Assembly (NCBI RefSeq): GCF_042684665.1 | Contig: NZ_JBHULY010000034.1 | Location: forward strand, 62,001-126,000 | Origin: Jejuia rubra | GTDB lineage: Bacteria; Bacteroidota; Bacteroidia; Flavobacteriales; Flavobacteriaceae | DNA: 64,000 nt | Direction of reading: 5' to 3' | In this document: piece by piece, positions 41,823 to 48,874 of the stretch | How positions within the stretch are numbered: position 1 is the stretch's first letter | How the letters are laid out: each line of letters starts with the position of its first letter | The notes under the pieces: generated by a model | What the model saw: the letters and a program-made list of their open reading frames with translations, nothing else | The model's database searches: none | Told to the model about the DNA's origin: nothing | Made by a program: the position numbers and the translations under genes

Positions 41823-43805
41823 GCTTTTATTTATGAATTCTTCAATTTTTTGAATCCAGCTTGGGACTTCTTCTTTTTCAAGTGAACAATACACTTCACA
41901 AATTTTCTTTTTATTCAAATCAATAAATGTATTTATAACGTCTTTATTCTCTCGAGTAGATTTTTCATTCTGAGTCTTTTGATAAATAATTGAACTATCA
42001 CCCTTAATAAAACTTGTTTTAACTCCTGAATCAAACTCGAACAGTTGCCACGTTTTAAAAATTTCACTTTCAACGTCTTCGGCTGATATTATCTGATTCA
42101 ATGTTTTATAAAATCTTGTTGGATTCAAAACCTCTTCTATTTCTGTCGGGTAACTCGTGTTATCGTTAATTCTAACTAAATCTACTTCCCCAGTTGTGTT
42201 TACCTGTAACCTTCTGATTTTTAAAATACCATTTTTTGATTCCTCAGGTATATCCATTTTTATTCCTTGCATATCCGTATCAGTAAGACAAAAAATTCTA
42301 CCTGTAAGGTCTTTGCTGTCTGACTTTTGTGAGATTGGAAGGTACAAATACTCATAGAGTAGTTTAACTATAGTGCATCCACCTACTGGTAATATTTTGA
42401 TACTTGAAGTATCTCCCAAATATTCGTTTATATAATTTTTGTCTTCTTCACTTTCCACAATTATCCAATTGTTTGAATTCGAACGCATTGAACTGATAAT
42501 CGCAGAAGCTAAGTCAAAAAAGCTTTTGAATTGAATATCCTCTGGATGCTCTCCTCTTTCCTCAAAGTAGTTTCTAAACGAAAATTCTTTTATACTCGGG
42601 GCAAAATTTTGTATCGGTTCAATATGATAAAGGTTTCCGTTTTCTAAAATCGGTAATGAGCCATACCAATGCGTTGTAATTAAAAGCTGATGATTATAAA
42701 GATCGCTAAGCCTCTGAAGTCTTTCAAATTGGTCATAACACATTGAAATATGTAAAGATGCTTCTGGTTCATCAATAGCCAGAATTATATCATTTTTACT
42801 TTGTTCTTCTTGAGAAAGGAATGAATATGCAATATCTATCAAAGCTTTTTTTCTCTCACCAGCAGAAAGGCTACTAATTACTTTTTCACTTTTCCGTAAT
42901 CTCCTTTTAGAGAAAAAAGAATCAATAATTACATCCGTTAAGTGATTAGCTGTAAGTTTCTTTTTGGATTTAAATTCAAGTTGAAAATCATAATGTGAAT
43001 CAATGGTTTGAATTGTTTCCTCAACTTTTTCAATAAAGTGCTCCAAGTCATTGTTGATGATATCAAGAGCACTGAGCTTTTTTGTTCTCCCAGATGAAAT
43101 AGACTTTGTATCAATCTTTTTATTTAATGTCTCTTCAATCTTGTTCCTGATACTTTGACTCATCAAGTCTTGCATACCTCTAGCTTCAAGTCTTAAAAAA
43201 TCTTGTATTGACGTTTCGACTGGAATATAAATGTAAGTATGATGAAAAAGAAGGTCTTGCTTTAGAGTATTTAAGGCTTTTTGGGTTTTAAATTCCTCCC
43301 CTAAAACACTCGATATTTTCTTCTCAATTAAGTTTGAAAAGGTTATTAGAAAATTCTCATTTTGATTGTAATATGATTTTCCAGCCAATATTAGAAAGTG
43401 TGTATCTTGATAATCGTTAAGACCATTTCTTTGCTCAAAGAATTGCTGATAATTCTTATAATTTGAGTGAGCTGAGTTAAATTCAAAAAAGAATTCACTA
43501 ATTATAGGCATAATTTGCTGGGAACTCTTCGAGTATTTCCCTATATCCTCTTTTTTTATTAAGAATAAAGGAGCCACAAAACATTCATCTCTCTTTTCCC
43601 CATTATTGACGGTAAATTCTCTCCCATTAAAAAAAGTATCTAAAGCCTCTAGTATTGAGCTTTTTCCTGCACCGTTATGACCAATGAAAAGATTAAATCT
43701 TTCAACGTTTTTCAATCCAAAAGGGATATATTTTGCTCCTTTATAAACTTTATAATGTCTTGTAAATATCCCTATTATCATTTAGTTTCTTTTAATTGCA
43801 GTTAA
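41762..43805 (-). mobile_element. Candidate integron-type gene cassette carrying an OLD-family nuclease
   Basis: The ends are the predicted G/TT crossover points of the two flanking attC-like sites. The unit is about 2.04 kb and is filled by one ORF with 24 bp before the start and the stop inside the 3' site. If circularised, its own boxes would be AGTTAAC and G|TTAACT, perfect complements (extended to GCAGTTAAC/GTTAACTGC). The outer boxes TTCGTTTAAC and GTTAAACGAA are perfect complements too, as expected of the site it entered. No integrase gene is in the window. Confidence 0.5.
41817..43781 (-). CDS. OLD-family ATP-dependent nuclease (AAA ATPase + TOPRIM)
   Basis: A 654-aa protein. The ABC/SMC-like ATPase has Walker A GHNGAGKSS (residues 34-42), signature SSLSAGERKKALIDIA (303-318), Walker B DIILAIDEPEASLH (331-344) and switch His371 (ITTHWYG). 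A C-terminal TOPRIM nuclease domain follows with IIVESEEDKNYINEYL (acidic Glu443) and FCLTDTDMQG (Asp501-x-Asp503). This is the OLD architecture, seen in phage P2 Old, Gabija GajA and retron-associated nucleases, many of which defend against phage. No UvrD-like helicase or reverse transcriptase is adjacent, so it is a stand-alone member. It is AT-richer than its neighbours, and flanked by attC-like sites. Confidence 0.88.
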   Translation of the reverse strand: MIIGIFTRHYKVYKGAKYIPFGLKNVERFNLFIGHNGAGKSSILEALDTFFNGREFTVNNGEKRDECFVAPLFLIKKEDIGKYSKSSQQIMPIISEFFFEFNSAHSNYKNYQQFFEQRNGLNDYQDTHFLILAGKSYYNQNENFLITFSNLIEKKISSVLGEEFKTQKALNTLKQDLLFHHTYIYIPVETSIQDFLRLEARGMQDLMSQSIRNKIEETLNKKIDTKSISSGRTKKLSALDIINNDLEHFIEKVEETIQTIDSHYDFQLEFKSKKKLTANHLTDVIIDSFFSKRRLRKSEKVISSLSAGERKKALIDIAYSFLSQEEQSKNDIILAIDEPEASLHISMCYDQFERLQRLSDLYNHQLLITTHWYGSLPILENGNLYHIEPIQNFAPSIKEFSFRNYFEERGEHPEDIQFKSFFDLASAIISSMRSNSNNWIIVESEEDKNYINEYLGDTSSIKILPVGGCTIVKLLYEYLYLPISQKSDSKDLTGRIFCLTDTDMQGIKMDIPEESKNGILKIRRLQVNTTGEVDLVRINDNTSYPTEIEEVLNPTRFYKTLNQIISAEDVESEIFKTWQLFEFDSGVKTSFIKGDSSIIYQKTQNEKSTRENKDVINTFIDLNKKKICEVYCSLEKEEVPSWIQKIEEFINKSS

Positions 43806-43852
43806 CACCGAGATAAGCTTGCGTTTTTAATGAAGTTTATCGAATGTTAAAC
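43800..43852 (-). repeat. attC-like site upstream of the OLD-family gene
   Basis: Read on the minus strand: GTTTAAC (exact RYYYAAC), spacer ATTC, GATAAACTT, a 12-nt loop region, AAGCTTATC, a short spacer and GTTAACT (GTTRRRY with one mismatch). The arms GATAAGCTT/AAGTTTATC pair over 9 bp with one G-T. The inner box is 17-18 bp from the ATG of the OLD-family gene. Length 53 nt. Confidence 0.55.
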
Positions 43853-44287
43853 GAAGTTCGTTATTTTTTCTGACAATGTCAAGATTTATTTATAATGAAA
43901 ACCCGTTAACAACTCCCTATTTAAAAAGAGACTCAAATACCATTATGCAGGCTTAAAAAATTCCTTTCTAGGTCTATGCATTAAAATTTTAGTTGAATCT
44001 GTTATTCCCACGTGTTCACTGAGCGACTAGTACTGAGCGTAGTCGAAGTAAGATGAATTGTAGGCGGGAATTTAAATCTATAGTGGAAGTCTGAATCGCG
44101 GAAAAACCAAATGTTACTCCATTCCTGTGCTTTCCAGAGTAAAAAGATTTATACTAATTTGATTGACAATAATTTAACAATTAATTTCGTTAAATTGGTA
44201 CTCTAAAATTGTCATACAGCCGTTTGCGCCAACTTAGATATCAAGATTTGCAATGACGGAGAATGGCGGCACCAAATCTAAAATGCT
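43853..44287. other. Gene-free stretch upstream of the OLD cassette and the dehydrogenase fusion
   Basis: About 435 bp. No convincing ORF. It contains a palindrome AACGAAGTTCGTT directly beside the attC-like site, an ACTGAGCGTAGTCGAAGT repeat near 44031 and AT-rich sequence near 44165-44200 that may hold the promoter of the gene at 44288. Confidence 0.5.
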
Positions 44288-45745
44288 ATGAAAAATCGTA
44301 ACACCTTAAAAATTGCGGTATTACATCTTTTTATCCTCGCTTTGATTTTGAGTTGTTCGGAATCAACAGAATCCAATAATCAAAATGAAGTAGAAGAAGA
44401 GGAAGAAGAAATGGCCGATTTAGCAAAAGCGGCCCTAAATTACACGAACCATTGTGGTGGCTGTCACGGCCAAAAGTTTGAATCGTTCATCGAAAGAGAT
44501 TGGGCCTATGGCAGTACCTCCGAGGACATCGCAAACTCCATTACTTCTGGCTATGAATCCAACGGCATGCCTTCTTATGAAAATGCATTTACTACGCAAG
44601 AAATAAAAGATTTGGCCGATTACATCCTTCAAGAAATTGAAGGGAAAACCAAGGCCGATATCGAAACAGAAAATCCAAACCTTTCAGGAATAATAACTTC
44701 TGAGGACCTCGATTTTAGATTAGAAACCGTAACCAATCAAATTAGCGGTGTACCTTGGGGCATGGTGCAATTGCCAAATGGCGACTTTTTAGTGACCCAG
44801 CGTGAGGGAAAACTATTTAAGATAACCAGTGATGGCACAATATTCGAAATTAACGGTGTCCCCAACGTGGTGGCCCAAGGCCAAGGCGGTTTATTGGATG
44901 TAACGTTGCATTCCGATTTCGAAAACAATGCCTATGTGTATTTGTCCTACTCCAGTCCAAATCCCAGTAATGCCAATCAAAAAACCACAGCAGTAGCCCG
45001 CGGGCGATTGTCTGGCAATACTTTGGAGGCCACCAGCGATATTTTTTTGGCATCGCCATACCTCACCACAACCAATCATTATGGCTCCAGGTTGGTATTT
45101 GATAATAACGGATATCTGTATGTTACCGTTGGAGATCGTGGCAATAGAGACACCTATCCGCAGCTATTAAATAACGGCGTTGGCAAAATTCACAGGATTA
45201 TGGATGACGGCACCATACCCTCCGATAACCCATTCTACAATATGCAAGACCACGAATGGTCTGTTTTCGGTTATGGTGTCAGAAACCCACAGGGTTTGGC
45301 CAAACACCCCATTACTGGTGCCATTTGGGAAGGCGAACACGGTCCACGAGGGGGCGACGAAATAAATATCGTAAGCTCCGGAAATAACTATGGTTGGCCC
45401 GTGATTACGTATGGCGTCAATTATAACGGTACCCCAATTACTGACCAAACCGAAATGCCAGGCATGGAGCAACCCGTTCATTATTGGGTGCCTTCCATTG
45501 CGCCGTGTGGTATGGATTTTATGTCCGGCAATTTTTACGGCAGTTGGCAAAACGATTTGTTTGTGGGCTCCCTAAAATTCAGATACCTGCACCGTCTTAA
45601 AATGAACGGCAACGTCGTGGTGGGCCATGAAGAACTGTTGGATGATATCGGCCGTGTACGCGATGTGCACATGGGCCACGATGGCTATCTGTACATTTTG
45701 GTGGAAGGCCCGGGCAGGCTCATAAAGCTGGTGCCGGAGCAGTAA
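44288..45745 (+). CDS. Cytochrome c - PQQ-type sugar dehydrogenase fusion lipoprotein
   Basis: A 485-aa lipoprotein (LALILSCSES, acylated Cys23) with an acidic linker (VEEEEEEM). The cytochrome c domain has haem motif CGGCH (Cys56, Cys59, His60), and NGMPSYENAFTTQEIKDLADYIL is its distal part. The six-bladed dehydrogenase propeller follows from about residue 150: GVPWGMVQLPNGDFLVTQREGKLF, NHYGSRLVFDNNGYLYVTVGDRGNRD, YGVRNPQGLAKHPITGAIWEGEHGPRGGDEINIV and HYWVPSIAPCGMDF. The fusion would pass electrons from sugar oxidation to its own haem. It is paralogous to the separate pair at 16841-18384. Confidence 0.9.
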   Translation: MKNRNTLKIAVLHLFILALILSCSESTESNNQNEVEEEEEEMADLAKAALNYTNHCGGCHGQKFESFIERDWAYGSTSEDIANSITSGYESNGMPSYENAFTTQEIKDLADYILQEIEGKTKADIETENPNLSGIITSEDLDFRLETVTNQISGVPWGMVQLPNGDFLVTQREGKLFKITSDGTIFEINGVPNVVAQGQGGLLDVTLHSDFENNAYVYLSYSSPNPSNANQKTTAVARGRLSGNTLEATSDIFLASPYLTTTNHYGSRLVFDNNGYLYVTVGDRGNRDTYPQLLNNGVGKIHRIMDDGTIPSDNPFYNMQDHEWSVFGYGVRNPQGLAKHPITGAIWEGEHGPRGGDEINIVSSGNNYGWPVITYGVNYNGTPITDQTEMPGMEQPVHYWVPSIAPCGMDFMSGNFYGSWQNDLFVGSLKFRYLHRLKMNGNVVVGHEELLDDIGRVRDVHMGHDGYLYILVEGPGRLIKLVPEQ

Positions 45746-46043
45746 TATCTTAAAAACTATTATTTGGGCGTTACCCTGCGGGTCGCGCTTTCACTAGTCG
45801 CTCTCTGCGAGGAGCTCCAACATGCCGTTTAATCCCTAACGCGCCACTCATGCTTTTAAAACCAACCCCTAACCCCACCGTCCGCTTGTCGCCAAAGCTT
45901 TAGCCGAGGCGCAGGAGGAGAAGACATACCCATGTGCAAGCAATAACAGCCCACAGCTGTATTCTATTTTTTTAACACCCCGTCTCATCCATTCCTCTCC
46001 ACATGGGGAGGCTAGGAGAGGCTTTTTACCTTATCTTTAAAGC
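45746..46043. other. 298-bp gap with a dispersed repeat
   Basis: No gene. It contains the GGGCGTTA...TAACGC repeat at 45766-45843 and a run of GC-richer sequence (CTTTAGCCGAGGCGCAGGAGGAG near 45897) of unknown nature. Confidence 0.5.
45766..45843 (+). repeat. Dispersed repeat GGGCGTTACC...AATCCCTAACGC, copy 3 (shortest)
   Basis: A compact 78-bp copy: GGGCGTTACCCTGCGGGTCGCG, then TTTCACTAGTCGCTCTCTGCGAGGAGCTCC and AATCCCTAACGC. It is the clearest example for defining the ends. Confidence 0.8.
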
Positions 46044-47063
46044 ATGAACTTCAAACTGACCGCCGGCCACTATCAATTACCGTTAAAATATCCGTTTACC
46101 ATTTCAAGGCATACGGTGAATGTGCAGGATACTCTGATTGTTTCAATTTCTGATGGAACAATAACCGGCTACGGCGAAGCTACAGTCAACCCATATTACG
46201 GGATAACCATTCAAAAATTAAAAGCATCAGTCCAAAGTGTAAAGGCGGAAATAGAATCCCAAAAGGGAGCACATCCCGAAACCCTTTGGCACCATTTGGA
46301 GCCTAAATTGAGACATGATTATTTCGCCCTTTGTGCCATCGATTGTGCCTATTGGGATTATTTCGCCAGAAAAAATAAACGAACCCTAAGAAGTTTTTGG
46401 AGCAACGGGGAAAGCGGTTTACCAAAAACTAATTACACCATTGGCATCGATGAAATTCCTGTGATGACCGAAAAAGTCAAGCAAAAACCTTGGCCGATTT
46501 ATAAAATCAAATTGGGTGTAAAAAATGATTTAGAAATTGTAAAAGCTTTAAGAAACGTTACTGATGCCGTTTTTATAATTGATGCCAATTGCGCTTGGAA
46601 TGTGGATGAAGCTATTCAAAAATCAAAAGAGCTAAAAAGTTTGGGTGTCGAATTTATCGAACAGCCCTTAGAAGCCGATAATTGGGAGGACATGAAACGC
46701 CTTAAAAAAGAAAGCGCATTGGACATCATTGCCGATGAAAGTTGCCAAACATTGGAAGATGTTGAAAAATGCGCTGAAGTATTTGACGGTATAAATATCA
46801 AATTGATGAAATGCGGAGGCCTCACCCCGGCCTTAAAGATGATTCAAAAAGCGAGGGTGTTTGGGCAAAAAGTCATGTTAGGCTGTATGACCGAATCCAC
46901 TATTGGTATCTCAAATTTGGTACAACTGGCCCCGCTGTTGGATTACATAGATGCGGATGGGGCAATGCTTTTGGCAAGCGATATTGCTTCAGGCGTAACA
47001 TTTCAAGATGGCACAATTCTTTACCCCAGAGGTTTTGGCTCTGGGGCTAAATTGCTCTCATGA
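46044..47063 (+). CDS. Dipeptide epimerase (L-Ala-D/L-Glu epimerase-like), enolase superfamily
   Basis: A 339-aa enolase-superfamily enzyme. The KxK motif is in WPIYKIKLGVKND near residue 155. The metal ligands are Asp in FIIDANCAWN near 181, Glu in VEFIEQPLEADNWEDM near 207 and Asp in IIADESCQTLEDV near 232. Lys and the SNLVQLAPLLDYIDADGAMLLASDI block complete the site. The family epimerises L-Ala-D-Glu released from peptidoglycan, though some members act on other dipeptides. It lies on the same strand as the dehydrogenase fusion but 298 bp away, and is convergent with the porin gene. Confidence 0.9.
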   Translation: MNFKLTAGHYQLPLKYPFTISRHTVNVQDTLIVSISDGTITGYGEATVNPYYGITIQKLKASVQSVKAEIESQKGAHPETLWHHLEPKLRHDYFALCAIDCAYWDYFARKNKRTLRSFWSNGESGLPKTNYTIGIDEIPVMTEKVKQKPWPIYKIKLGVKNDLEIVKALRNVTDAVFIIDANCAWNVDEAIQKSKELKSLGVEFIEQPLEADNWEDMKRLKKESALDIIADESCQTLEDVEKCAEVFDGINIKLMKCGGLTPALKMIQKARVFGQKVMLGCMTESTIGISNLVQLAPLLDYIDADGAMLLASDIASGVTFQDGTILYPRGFGSGAKLLS

Positions 47064-47077
47064 AAATTCTAGCTAAA

Positions 47078-48349
47078 CTATTGCTTCAACGCAATTTGAT
47101 ACTGTAGTACAACCATGCCCTTATAATCTTTTTGCTCTAAAGTAACCGCATCAAAAATTGGTCTATGTTGGTATCCCAAGCTCACTTTATTGCCATGAGA
47201 GCCGTCCACATAAAAGTTTACGGTAAAATCATAAACTGTCATTTTATCTGCCAGTCTATCCCAATCAGAGTGCTGTACCGCAATATTAGGCTGTATAACT
47301 ACTTTTTGGCTCAAGACATTGGTTTCCTTAAACGCATATCCAAATTGGCCATACCAGGTGGTTCCTGTACCAATCATCGGGAAAGCAACACCGGCACCAT
47401 TAAAATCCGTGCCCCCTCCAGATGTCGGGTTGTTGGCACCAACATTTCTTATGTAATCTTTTCCAAAATCGTAATCGTAAAAACCAAGGTATGCAGTAAT
47501 GGCATCCCCATTAACCAGCGGTAAGTTTAAAAATGAGTCCGCCGCAAAATGGGTCATGTCGTAAAATGTGGTAGTAGCTAGCATGGCATCCCCGTCACTC
47601 ATAGCTTCCGGTTGATATTGAAAACCTACGCCGACGTTAAAGACTTTTTTGTTCTGCATATACGTCCCTGTTTGGTAAGCAGATTTATTGGATTCATGCT
47701 CAAAAAACTGGTATTTGACGTAAGCCGAAGTCTTTACTCTTGGTTTGTTGTTGGCAAAATTAACTTCACCATCTGGAATAGTTGTAACAAAAAAGGGTCT
47801 GTTAAACGCCATGCGGTAGTCAAATTTACCAATCTGTCCTTTAATCCATGCGCCAAATAAACGACCTATGTCATCGTTTTTTTCAACTGAGTTTAGTGTG
47901 AATAAAGGCGAATCTAAACCCATTAAAGTTTTGTTCGAACGGATGTTCCAACGGCTTAATCCTTGCCAACCAGACTTACCTACACCAACTTCAAAGTATT
48001 TGCCAAAGCTATATTCGGCATAAAGGTCAAGAATTTCTAATGGTAGGTCTTTTCTTTTAAAATTAAAATTATTCCCACCAAAAATAGCGTAGAGGAAGAT
48101 TTTGGGGGTTACTTGACAGTTTACAGGAATACGCAACCTTCGTATCGATATATCAAAGAATTCTGATGTTGGTTCCTCTTGTATCAAAGAGCCTTCGTTT
48201 AGCTCAGAATAGCGCATCCAAATTTGCGACGTAATATTCCAATTGATTTTTGGCTTAGGTTTGTCTTCTGTTTGACTGGTGACTAAAAGTGGAAAGGTAA
48301 AAGCTATAGCAATCAGCCATAATTTAAGCCCTCTTTTTTTAAGTATCAT
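47078..48349 (-). CDS. Outer-membrane porin-like protein
   Basis: A 423-aa protein with a signal peptide (LWLIAIAFTFPLLVTSQ) and a long run of amphipathic beta strands: INWNITSQIWMRYSELNEG, FDISIRRLRIPVNCQVTPKIFLYAIFGG, LDLYAEYSFGKYFEVGVGKSGWQGLSRWNI. It ends LQYQIALKQ. The start resembles the phosphate-selective porin O/P and related Bacteroidota porins. Substrate is unknown. It is monocistronic, with a 525-bp gap between it and gyrB. Confidence 0.82.
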   Translation of the reverse strand: MILKKRGLKLWLIAIAFTFPLLVTSQTEDKPKPKINWNITSQIWMRYSELNEGSLIQEEPTSEFFDISIRRLRIPVNCQVTPKIFLYAIFGGNNFNFKRKDLPLEILDLYAEYSFGKYFEVGVGKSGWQGLSRWNIRSNKTLMGLDSPLFTLNSVEKNDDIGRLFGAWIKGQIGKFDYRMAFNRPFFVTTIPDGEVNFANNKPRVKTSAYVKYQFFEHESNKSAYQTGTYMQNKKVFNVGVGFQYQPEAMSDGDAMLATTTFYDMTHFAADSFLNLPLVNGDAITAYLGFYDYDFGKDYIRNVGANNPTSGGGTDFNGAGVAFPMIGTGTTWYGQFGYAFKETNVLSQKVVIQPNIAVQHSDWDRLADKMTVYDFTVNFYVDGSHGNKVSLGYQHRPIFDAVTLEQKDYKGMVVLQYQIALKQ

Positions 48350-48714
48350 AAATATTTACTTGTAAAGTTCTGGACAAAATTAAAATGAACTTATGGGCAA
48401 AAAAGTGACATGTATCATATTTGGGCATGATATTTTTGCAGTAGCCAAAAAATAAACAAAAAAGGGCAGACTTTTTTTTACTAATTTAACTACAAAAAGG
48501 TTCAATTTTATGTCAAAACTAAAGAGCTGAAAAAGCAATACTTTGGCATCTGAAGCATTCTTGTGTTTTCTTAATTCTGTCAAACACTAAAAACGATCAA
48601 AAATCCATTTTAAGATACTTTTTAAGCGATTTAAGGGCGTTTTAGGTAATTAACAATTGTTGATAATTATTGTATAAAGTCGTTAAAATGCTTTCTAACA
48701 CCTTTATTATTTCG
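48350..48714. other. Long gap upstream of gyrB, no gene
   Basis: About 365 AT-rich bp between the divergent porin and gyrB genes. I see no coding frame with protein-like composition and no tRNA-like fold. It should contain the porin promoter close to 48360-48400. Confidence 0.5.
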
Positions 48715-48722
48715 TATATTTG
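48715..48722 (+). promoter_or_regulatory. Candidate -7 element for gyrB
   Basis: TATATTTG matches TANNTTTG. It would give a start near 48729 and a leader of about 145 nt before the gyrB ATG. No TTG at the standard -33 distance. Confidence 0.5.
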
Positions 48723-48730
48723 TTAGGCTT

Positions 48731-48836
48731 GAAAATGATGCTAAATGCGTCATTTTTTTGTGTTAATGAAGTCCTATTTTTCCAAGACGGAGTTGAAGGA
48801 AAAATAGTTAACTGAATTAATTCCGCAAAATGCGGG
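48731..48836 (+). promoter_or_regulatory. Structured gyrB leader with three hairpins
   Basis: Hairpin 1 AAAATGATGC/GCGTCATTTT with loop TAAAT is followed by T7, so it looks like a terminator or attenuator (48732-48759). Hairpin 2 CTATTTTTCC/GGAAAAATAG is a perfect 10-bp stem with a 14-nt loop (48774-48807). Hairpin 3 ATTCCGCA/TGCGGGAT sits near 48820-48838. The order terminator-like hairpin then large hairpin suggests RNA-level control of gyrB, but no known riboswitch class is recognised. Confidence 0.4.
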
Positions 48837-48874
48837 ATCTTTAATTTAAATAAATCAAATTAAACAAGGATTTT

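Noticed and set aside
41756..43855. Reading the two flanking sites as terminal inverted repeats of a transposon
   Set aside because: Each site is itself a hairpin, they share only the box sequences and not the stems, no target duplication is seen and the gene is not a transposase; the cassette model explains the box pairing better.
44171..44195. ATTTAAC...GTTAAAT inverted boxes resembling a third attC
   Set aside because: Only 24 nt in all with a 10-nt loop and no L boxes; too short and too AT-rich to separate from chance.
48380..48583. Open frame of 67 codons upstream of gyrB
   Set aside because: AT-rich, low-complexity product and no match to any pattern I know; treated as non-coding.
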